DNA of 8,167 bases, from NCBI GenBank assembly GCA_035282865.1, contig DATEVB010000193.1:1-8167 (forward strand), written 5' to 3'. The notes below the pieces were generated by a model that did not search any database, had not been told where the DNA came from, and was given only the letters and a program-made list of their open reading frames with translations. The position numbers and the translations under genes were made by a program. Shown piece after piece: positions 1 through 4,393 of this stretch. The number at the start of each line of letters is the position of its first letter. Within the stretch, counting starts at the first letter, position 1. This stretch comes from UBA4744 sp035282865. GTDB taxonomy: Bacteria; Actinomycetota; Acidimicrobiia; Spongiisociales; UBA4744.

Positions 1-255
1 GGCATCCCCAGAGCGAAGGATCCTCACCTCGATACCCGTCTCGTCTTCGAAGGTCTCCAGCACTTCGTCCGAGACCGCGAAGGAATCATGGGTCATCAGG
101 ACGATCTCGACCGGCTCAGGCGCCCCGGAGGTCGAGGTGGTAGTGGTGGTAGTCGTGGTGGTACTGGTTGCCGCAGTGGAACATCCGGCCAGCACCACGG
201 CCATCGCCATCGCGCCAACTCGACCTATCCGCTGCTCAGGCCTCTTCCCCAACAT
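1..255 (-). CDS. thiB: Thiamine ABC transporter substrate-binding lipoprotein, 5' part only
   Basis: The gene runs off the left edge; only the first 85 codons are present. The start is an ATG at 255 with a good Shine-Dalgarno (GGAAGGAGAG) a few bases upstream. Residues 1-25 form a lipoprotein signal peptide: basic N-terminus, short hydrophobic stretch, and lipobox VLAGC with Cys25 as the lipidation site. A Thr/Ser-rich linker (about residues 27-42, nine Thr in a row) follows, as is common in surface lipoproteins. The mature domain then opens with VLMTHDSFAVSDEV and FEDETGIEV, ending at SGDA. This matches the start of ThiB/TbpA-type periplasmic binding proteins, which deliver thiamine, TMP or TPP to the ThiP/ThiQ ABC importer. 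The TPP riboswitch directly upstream strongly supports a thiamine role. ThiP and ThiQ would be expected further left, outside the window. The Thr tract explains the gtg/ggt-rich run at 135-170. Confidence 0.88.
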   Translation of the reverse strand, partial: MLGKRPEQRIGRVGAMAMAVVLAGCSTAATSTTTTTTTTTSTSGAPEPVEIVLMTHDSFAVSDEVLETFEDETGIEVRILRSGDA

Positions 256-256
256 G

Positions 257-285
257 GCTCTCCTTCCGTTGGTCGGAGGCCGAGC
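257..285 (-). promoter_or_regulatory. Shine-Dalgarno sequestering hairpin (riboswitch expression platform)
   Basis: On the minus strand, GCTC (285-282) pairs with GAGC (260-257). Inside it, CCTCCG (279-274) pairs with CGGaAGG (268-262, one bulged A) around the loop ACCAA. The 3' arm contains the AAGGAGAG ribosome binding site of thiB, so the folded hairpin would block translation. The 5' arm overlaps CGGCCTCC (282-275), which is perfectly complementary to GGAGGCCG in the aptamer (352-345), giving a mutually exclusive antisequestor. The pairings are read directly from the sequence; the regulatory logic is inferred. Confidence 0.6.
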
Positions 286-288
286 TGA

Positions 289-378
289 GAGAGCTTCCTA
301 CGCCGGCATTACCCGGAACAGGTTCAAACGGTCGGAGGCTGTGACGGCCTCCCTCTCAGCCCGGTACACCGAGCTCCC
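289..378 (-). ncRNA. TPP riboswitch (THI element) aptamer of the thiB leader
   Basis: Read on the minus strand, the leader holds the conserved TPP aptamer landmarks in order. The P1 5' strand GGGAGCT is at 378-372. A pyrimidine-sensor hairpin CTCGG-TGTA-CCGGG spans 373-360. The invariant CTGAGA is at 359-354. A facultative stem GGAGGC/GCCTCC pairs 352-347 with 339-334. Then come GAACCTG at 325-319, the pyrophosphate-sensor arm CCGGGTAATGCCGG at 316-303, CGTAGG at 302-297, and the P1 3' strand AGCTCTC at 295-289, which pairs with the 5' strand with one G-U. TPP riboswitches repress thiamine synthesis and uptake genes when TPP is bound. It ends 34 nt before the thiB start. The short spacing and a hairpin over the Shine-Dalgarno suggest translational control. 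An apparent ORF across this stretch is an artefact of the structured RNA. Confidence 0.95.
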
Positions 379-389
379 GTGAAGGAATG

Positions 390-395
390 AGTATA
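390..395 (-). promoter_or_regulatory. Candidate -10 element of the thiB/riboswitch promoter
   Basis: The minus strand reads TATACT at 395-390, a near-consensus sigma70/SigA-type -10 box. Transcription starting about 7 nt downstream would begin near 382-384, only a few bases before P1 of the TPP aptamer. That is a very plausible leader start. No convincing -35 box lies 16-18 nt upstream, so the assignment rests on the -10 match and its position. Confidence 0.45.
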
Positions 396-444
396 CCGCG
401 CGGAAAGTCTTGATACCGAAACTCCCCCGTGTACCGTCCACTCC

Positions 445-768
445 ATGGGAATGATCGCCATCGGCGCATATCGGGTCCATGAGGGCCGTGAAGAGCTTTT
501 CCTGGAAGCGCTGCGCCGCGACATTGTCACCATGCGCGACGAAGGGCTGATCAGTGATTGGCCGGCGATGATTCTCAGGGCGGGTGCCGACGTGTTCCTA
601 CAGGTGGTCGAATGGGCCGACGAGGACGCTCCGGCCCGTTCCTCCGACAACGAACGGGTGATGGCGATCTGGACGAAGAAGCGCACCCTGGCCGAGTACC
701 TCAGCCTCTCACAAGTGCCGGGAGCGGATCGCCTGTTCCCCTCCTTCGAGGAGATCCCGACCATCTGA
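445..768 (+). CDS. Small ABM-like (dimeric alpha/beta barrel) protein, function unknown
   Basis: A 107-residue cytoplasmic protein with no signal peptide or membrane segment. It opens with a beta strand (MIAIGAYRV), followed by an Arg/Glu-rich helix (HEGREELFLEALRRD), a central strand with AMILRAG, then VFLQVVEWA, a polar helix containing NERVMAIW, and a C-terminal helix with EYLSL. This strand-helix alternation and size fit the antibiotic biosynthesis monooxygenase-like ferredoxin fold. Many members of that group have no known activity, so no reaction is claimed. Codon use is strongly GC3-biased, as in neighbouring genes, which supports real coding. No clear Shine-Dalgarno precedes ATG 445, and ATG 451 is an alternative start two codons in. 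Translation may be leaderless. Its upstream region is shared with the divergent thiB leader. The stop lies 4 nt from the stop of the convergent gene. Confidence 0.72.
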   Translation: MGMIAIGAYRVHEGREELFLEALRRDIVTMRDEGLISDWPAMILRAGADVFLQVVEWADEDAPARSSDNERVMAIWTKKRTLAEYLSLSQVPGADRLFPSFEEIPTI

Positions 769-772
769 CACC

Positions 773-1528
773 TCAGGAGAACGGGATCACCCGTCCCGAC
801 GGAGTCTCTCGTTCGGTCCCGGTGATCTGCAGGAAACCGTCGCCGTCGCGGCGCACCGTGGTGTTGGTGCAACCGCCCTCGGCGTAACTCTGGTAATTCA
901 CTCGTACGCTCCCGATAGGGATGTCGGCGCCGTGTGAGCTTGCCCGAAACGAGCTCCAGCGTGCGATCACCCGGGGATCGTCACAGCGGCAGAACGCCTC
1001 GGTCCAGACCATGGGCGCGGCGAGGTGGGTGCCGGTCGAGAAAAGGTCTCGCACCACCGTCGACCTCCCGGTGGCGAGATCGGTGACGGTGCCTCTCCAT
1101 CGTCTTGCTTCGGGCGAAGAGATGGCAAGACGGTAGGGCACGCCGGTTTCCCACCGGTAGTCCCTGGTGTTGGCGTTCTCCAGGCGGCTGGGGAGGGTCG
1201 ATGAGGATCCCGCCAGCTCGCCGACCTCTCCGTATCCACCCCAATTCACTGCCCGACCGTCCGGATAGGAGGTGTGCCACTGCAGGCCGAGGTGGGCCCC
1301 GCCCCGTGGGGTGCTCCCATCGACGAAGCTGGTCTGCAGCGCCCAGAAGTACAACTGCTCGACCGAAGGCTCGGCAAGCAGCTCAAAGGTCGTCGAGACC
1401 TCATCGAGCGGCACGGGCGGCACGGTCCAGACCAGGTGAAACGAGGAGGCCCCGTTCGATGAGGCCGGCCGACCCGAATCTCGGACCGGCGGGCGGGACG
1501 GGAAGCGGGCGAAAGGGCCGGGAGGCAT
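773..1528 (-). CDS. Conserved-looking hypothetical protein, beta-rich
   Basis: A 251-residue soluble protein with no signal peptide or TM helix. I do not recognise it with confidence. The first 28 residues are Pro/Arg/Ser-rich and probably disordered. The body starts at FHLVWTVPPVP and is rich in short strands and aromatic/Gly motifs: YFWALQTSF, GGAHLGLQWH, VNWGGYGE, a later stretch reading RLAIS, WRGTVTDLATG, then VWTEAFCRCDDP and WSSFRA, ending in a Cys/Thr-containing YAEGGCTNTT segment. The GLQ plus WRGTVTDLATG pattern recalls beta-sandwich, DUF3472-type sequences, but this is from memory and weak. Three cysteines (CRC and GGC) could bind metal or form a disulfide. ATG 1528 has no strong Shine-Dalgarno, so the true start may lie somewhat inside the N-terminal tail. 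Its 3' end nearly touches the convergent gene. Confidence 0.6.
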   Translation of the reverse strand: MPPGPFARFPSRPPVRDSGRPASSNGASSFHLVWTVPPVPLDEVSTTFELLAEPSVEQLYFWALQTSFVDGSTPRGGAHLGLQWHTSYPDGRAVNWGGYGEVGELAGSSSTLPSRLENANTRDYRWETGVPYRLAISSPEARRWRGTVTDLATGRSTVVRDLFSTGTHLAAPMVWTEAFCRCDDPRVIARWSSFRASSHGADIPIGSVRVNYQSYAEGGCTNTTVRRDGDGFLQITGTERETPSGRVIPFS

Positions 1529-1641
1529 GAGCCGACTCTAGGAGACGCATCCCGAGTCCCGAGCCTCAGAGTCGTCCCCTCCGTCCCATTGCTGCGTGCT
1601 TGCCGCGGGGGAGCGCACGAACTACGACCTTCCGGCTATGA

Positions 1642-1683
1642 ACCAGCTGCCGGCCACCAGCCGCCGACTACCGACTATTGACT
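1642..1683. repeat. Degenerate tandem heptamer repeat (consensus RCCRRCY on plus strand)
   Basis: Six consecutive 7-base units are visible: ACCAGCT, GCCGGCC, ACCAGCC, GCCGACT, ACCGACT and ATTGACT. The first five fit RCCRRCY exactly; the sixth departs at two positions. The array begins in the gap between the unknown protein gene and the LiaI-like gene. It runs through the LiaI-like stop codon (1675-1677) into its last codons. The unit sequences are read directly; the function is unknown. Confidence 0.55.
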
Positions 1684-1863
1684 CTGGCTCTTGCCGGTTC
1701 CGCCGAGGAGGACCGCCACGCCGAGGGCGATCAAGAGCACCGGAAAGACGTAGATCGCTTTGAGATCCCAGAGGTCCAACTCTTGCAGCAGGAAGGCTGC
1801 TCCGACCAGGACGAAGAACACGCCTGCTACGACGGAACCGCGATTGATGGGCCGGTCGCTCAT
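1675..1863 (-). CDS. Small LiaI-like two-TM membrane protein
   Basis: A 62-residue protein dominated by two hydrophobic helices, about residues 9-27 (GSVVAGVFFVLVGAAFLLQ) and 36-54 (AIYVFPVLLIALGVAVLLG). The WDLKAIYVFPVLLIALGVAVLL pattern with LWxL and FP/WPVLLI motifs is typical of the LiaI/LiaF transmembrane-region family. The C-terminal segment of the PspC protein in this operon carries the same type of hairpin. It is the last gene of the three-gene operon; its ATG overlaps the stop of the LiaF-like gene (ATGA), implying translational coupling. The C-terminal SQSQ is encoded by sequence that falls in a heptamer repeat, so the tail may be repeat-derived. A role in membrane stress sensing is inferred from the family and neighbours. 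Confidence 0.8.
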   Translation of the reverse strand: MSDRPINRGSVVAGVFFVLVGAAFLLQELDLWDLKAIYVFPVLLIALGVAVLLGGTGKSQSQ

Positions 1864-2492
1864 CGGGTCACCTCGATTTCCCCCGCAAAGGTTGTTACGT
1901 CGAGCACCAGGATCCGGCCGGCGTCGGTGCCGGTGAACGTCTCGTCGAGTCTTGGTCCGAACCCTTCACTTCGTTTGCCGAGTGCTCGTATCTCACCGGC
2001 GAAGGTCCCCGCTTTCACCTCGACGGTTACATCGTCGGGAACAACGATTATGACCGATCCGGCGAAGGCGCTGGCGTGGACCTCGGTCTCCCCCACCGGG
2101 AACACGACGTCGCTCAGGTCAACCGTCAATTCGCCGGCGAAGATGCCGTAGTCCTCCAGGTCTTCCACGCGGGCGGGCCGCTCGGTCATCGGACCGATCA
2201 CCGTGCCTCCCGAGGTGAAGTTGAAGGTCGACACCGAGACGTCGATCAGCAGAAAGATCGTCAGGACGATGCCCAGAGCCACCAACCCGCCGTGGGTCGG
2301 GCCGCGTGAGTCGGCGACCAGGCCGACTCCGATGACGATCACTGCGGCCGATAGCAGATACGACCAGGGGATCTCGTCGACCGCACCGGCGATCTCCAGC
2401 ATCCAGTTGACGCCGATCAGCAGGATGAGCGCTCCGAGGATGATGCGGGCGCTGCTCGTGTACCTCGGCCTAGTTTCCGTGCTTGGGGTCAT
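1860..2492 (-). CDS. LiaF-like membrane protein with beta-solenoid C-terminus
   Basis: A 210-residue protein. Residues about 15-33, 44-60 and 66-85 form three TM helices in a LiaF/YvqF-type N-terminal membrane region. From about residue 105 the C-terminal part carries the cell-wall-active-antibiotic-response type domain. Four FAG(E/S) turns recur there, each leading into a hydrophobic strand: FAGELTVDLS (118-), FAGSVIIVVP (143-), FAGEIRALG (164-) and FAGEIEVTR (202-). This suggests stacked beta-solenoid rungs. In Bacillus, LiaF inhibits the LiaS kinase and responds to lipid II-binding antibiotics and envelope stress. No LiaRS pair is visible here, so a kinase-inhibitor role is not shown. The gene overlaps PspC upstream and the LiaI-like gene downstream by 4 nt each. 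Confidence 0.85.
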   Translation of the reverse strand: MTPSTETRPRYTSSARIILGALILLIGVNWMLEIAGAVDEIPWSYLLSAAVIVIGVGLVADSRGPTHGGLVALGIVLTIFLLIDVSVSTFNFTSGGTVIGPMTERPARVEDLEDYGIFAGELTVDLSDVVFPVGETEVHASAFAGSVIIVVPDDVTVEVKAGTFAGEIRALGKRSEGFGPRLDETFTGTDAGRILVLDVTTFAGEIEVTR

Positions 2493-2959
2493 GATCGCCT
2501 CCCTATGCCACCAAATAGCACGCCGGCGCCGAGCAGGATGATCGCGGCCGGCCAGAAGTACTTGCTCAGATCCGGAAGCAGGTTGTCGAGGAGGACCGCT
2601 CCGCCGACCAGGATGAGCAGACCGCCGACGACCATGCGGGCCGTGTTGCCGCTCGAGTGCTCGGCCGTTCCGACTTGTTCACCCGGTTTCTCTTCCGGGA
2701 TGGCGATCCAGCCAATGATGTAGACGAGGACCCCGGCCAACCCGGCGAGGGTGAGCACCACAAACGCGACCCGCAGGATCACCGGATCGATGCCGAGGTA
2801 CCGTCCCAAACCGCCTGCTACTCCCGCTACCACCTTGTCGGTGCGGCTGCGACGCAGCAGGTTGGGTCCCGTCACGAGGGGAGGGGTGGGTCCGGGCTCG
2901 TACGGTGGGGGGATCAGCTCGTCCTCGGGGAAGTTGCCGAATTCGGGTGGGTTGGACAT
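2489..2959 (-). CDS. PspC-domain membrane protein with LiaI-like C-terminal hairpin
   Basis: A 156-residue protein starting at ATG 2959, preceded by AAAGGGG about 10 nt upstream. An in-frame upstream ATG at 3049 would add 30 Arg-rich residues that do not fit the family, so it was rejected. Residues 1-34 are Pro/Glu-rich and cytoplasmic. Residues about 36-90 are a textbook PspC domain: RRSRTDKVVAGVAGGLGRYLGIDPVILR..., a TM helix with a VYIIGWIAIPEE ending. A polar linker (91-106) follows, then a two-helix hairpin (108-125 and 134-152) of the LiaI type. PspC proteins sense or buffer membrane stress. In actinobacteria they occur with LiaF-like partners, sometimes fused to kinases. This is the first gene of the operon and overlaps the LiaF-like start by 4 nt. 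PspA is absent from the window. Confidence 0.9.
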   Translation of the reverse strand: MSNPPEFGNFPEDELIPPPYEPGPTPPLVTGPNLLRRSRTDKVVAGVAGGLGRYLGIDPVILRVAFVVLTLAGLAGVLVYIIGWIAIPEEKPGEQVGTAEHSSGNTARMVVGGLLILVGGAVLLDNLLPDLSKYFWPAAIILLGAGVLFGGIGRRS

Positions 2960-3005
2960 CTGTGCATCGCCCCTTTCGGGTTGGCACGTGCTCGATTCCC
3001 CTCGA

Positions 3006-3011
3006 ACCCTA
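3006..3011 (-). promoter_or_regulatory. Possible -10 element of the PspC-LiaF-LiaI operon
   Basis: TAGGGT on the minus strand (3011-3006) matches the TANNNT form of actinobacterial -10 boxes and lies about 47 nt before the PspC start codon. No good -35 box was found. The 8-bp palindrome GCACGTGC at 2984-2991 lies between this box and the start and could be an operator, though short palindromes are common at this GC content. Confidence 0.25.
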
Positions 3012-3022
3012 CTGAAATCCGA

Positions 3023-3041
3023 CCGGCCGCGTGACGGCCGG
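3023..3041 (-). terminator. Hairpin after the KAS III gene, possible terminator
   Basis: CCGGCCG-TCACG-CGGCCGG (minus strand) is a perfect 7-bp GC stem with a 5-nt loop. It lies 26 nt after the KAS III stop codon and upstream of the PspC promoter region. Only a weak T-rich tail (TCGGATTTC) follows on the minus strand, so it may be an imperfect intrinsic terminator. The sequence GGCCGGCCGGCC next to the stop offers competing pairings. Confidence 0.4.
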
Positions 3042-3067
3042 ATGTCCATCCTCGTTGGCCGGCCGGC

Positions 3068-4135
3068 CTACCAGCGCAACAGAGCAGATGCCCAGGTGAA
3101 CCCGCTGCCAAAGGCGGCCGAGGCGACCAGCATCCCGGGCTCGAGTCTCCCGGCTTTGACGGCTGCGTCCAGGCCGATCGGGATGGTGGCTGCCGTTGTG
3201 TTGCCGTATTTCTCGATGGTGTTGAAGACCTTCTCGTCCGGAACGCCCAGCCGGTGGGCTACCGCCTCGTTGATGCGGAGGTTCGCCTGGTGGAAGACGA
3301 ACAGGTCGACGTCGTTGACTTGGTAGCCGTTTTGTTCGATCGCCGTATGGACGGCCTCCGGCATTCTCTTCACGGCGTGGACGAATACCTGACGGCCGTT
3401 CATCTTGGGGTATTGGTCACCCCGATCGAGCATGCGCTGATCGACGATCTCCTCGTCGTAGGCGGTGCTGACGGCGGGTACCCAGAGTTCCTCGGCATAG
3501 GCGCCGTCCGTGTAGAGGTGAATCGAGAGCAGATGCGAGTCGAGATGAGGGTTGGCTACCTCGGTCGCCCCGAGAATCACCGCTCCGGCTCCGTCGCCGA
3601 ACAGCACGCTGACGTCCCGACCTCTGTTGCTGATGTCGAGTCCCTTGGAGTGAACCTCCGATCCGACCACCAGGATCTTTTGGGCCGAGCCGGTTCGAAT
3701 GTACTGATCGGCCATCGACAAGGCGTAGATGAATCCGGTGCACTGCTGGCGTACGTCGATGGCAGGTATCCCGGTCAGGCCCAGCTTCGTCTGCAGGAAG
3801 ACCCCCGACCCGGGGAAGTAATGATCCGGGCTGAGGGTGGCGAAGAAGATCATGTCGAGGTCTTCGGGAGCCAGGCCGGCGGAATCCAAAGCTCGTCGGG
3901 ATGCTTCGACGGCCAAATCGGAGGTGGAGGTGGCCCCTTCGACCCACCGCCGCTCCTTGATCCCGGTGCGCTGGACGATCCACTCGTCCGAAGTGTCCAT
4001 GTACCGGGTCAACTCTTCGTTGGTGACGATGCGGGGGGGAAGGTACGAACCGAGACCGATCACGCGCGAGCGAAAGTTGGTAATGGGGTCACTCTCCTGT
4101 TCATGACTGTGGGCGATGGTAACCCGCTCGATCAT
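3068..4135 (-). CDS. fabH: 3-oxoacyl-ACP synthase III (KAS III, FabH-like)
   Basis: From ATG 4135 the product is 355 residues, a little longer than classical FabH (about 315-340). The thiolase-fold catalytic triad is complete: Cys132 in RQQCTGF, His282 in FHQAN, and Asn312 in YGNTTAA. Other hallmarks are SYLPP near residue 31, TSDEWIVQRTGI (48-59), FGDGAGAVIL (179-188) and the C-terminal FGSGFTW. These enzymes condense an acyl-CoA (or acyl-ACP) with malonyl-ACP, usually starting fatty-acid or polyketide chains in the cytosol. QQCTGF in place of the common AACAGF, and an insertion around 205-250, resemble a FabH-like subgroup known from Bacteroidota and myxobacteria, so the acyl specificity may differ from E. 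coli FabH. No fabD/acpP/fabF lies nearby. The start is uncertain: an upstream ATG at 4288 adds 51 unconserved residues, and a strong CAGGAG precedes an ATT codon at residue 18. Confidence 0.88.
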   Translation of the reverse strand: MIERVTIAHSHEQESDPITNFRSRVIGLGSYLPPRIVTNEELTRYMDTSDEWIVQRTGIKERRWVEGATSTSDLAVEASRRALDSAGLAPEDLDMIFFATLSPDHYFPGSGVFLQTKLGLTGIPAIDVRQQCTGFIYALSMADQYIRTGSAQKILVVGSEVHSKGLDISNRGRDVSVLFGDGAGAVILGATEVANPHLDSHLLSIHLYTDGAYAEELWVPAVSTAYDEEIVDQRMLDRGDQYPKMNGRQVFVHAVKRMPEAVHTAIEQNGYQVNDVDLFVFHQANLRINEAVAHRLGVPDEKVFNTIEKYGNTTAATIPIGLDAAVKAGRLEPGMLVASAAFGSGFTWASALLRW

Positions 4136-4281
4136 CCCAGAAGACGATGGTCGTGTTCCCCTCAGTCGGAGACCGTGCCGCTCGACGGAGCCGCACTCGA
4201 CAGCAGGCTCCCCAAGATGCACGGTTGGGATTGGCATACGGCGTGAAGTGATTGCGCTGGTCGAGAAACCCCAGGCTCGTC

Positions 4282-4297
4282 GCGCCACGGGTGGCGC
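4282..4297. repeat. Perfect GC-rich inverted repeat in the kinase-KAS III gap
   Basis: GCGCCAC-GG-GTGGCGC is a 7-bp perfect inverted repeat (or 6 bp with a 4-nt loop) in the 258-bp space between the kinase stop and the KAS III start. No run of T follows on either strand, so an intrinsic terminator is doubtful; a protein operator or transcript-stability hairpin is equally possible. A smaller hairpin (GGTCC...GGACC, about 4313-4327) lies beside it. No promoter or further gene was convincing in this gap. Confidence 0.35.
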
Positions 4298-4393
4298 TCA
4301 ATCGCCCTGAAGGTCCTCGTGGGACCAGAACCAACCGACCACGACAAGGAGAACCTAAAGGAGACCGCGGTGGTATGAGCACGGGCCACCCGC

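Noticed and set aside
131..171. GGT/GTG-rich plus-strand run resembling a microsatellite
   Set aside because: It encodes the Thr-rich linker after the lipobox of the thiB-like lipoprotein on the minus strand, using mixed Thr codons. This is protein-level low complexity rather than a DNA repeat.
298..872. Minus-strand open frames over the thiB leader and the 445-768 gene
   Set aside because: One is the translated TPP riboswitch itself. The other is antisense to the better-supported plus-strand gene and is Arg/Ser-rich without structure.
2960..3049. Upstream start for the PspC protein at 3049
   Set aside because: It adds an unconserved Arg-rich stretch that overlaps the probable promoter and the KAS III terminator hairpin. 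ATG 2959 has a Shine-Dalgarno.
3254..4246. A 330-codon open frame on the plus strand opposite the KAS III gene
   Set aside because: It lies fully antisense to a gene with intact catalytic motifs. Its translation is low-complexity and Asp/Gly/Val-rich with no recognisable domain, typical of the shadow frame of a GC-rich gene.
4136..4288. Upstream start for the KAS III protein at 4288
   Set aside because: It adds 51 residues with no FabH similarity and no ribosome binding site.
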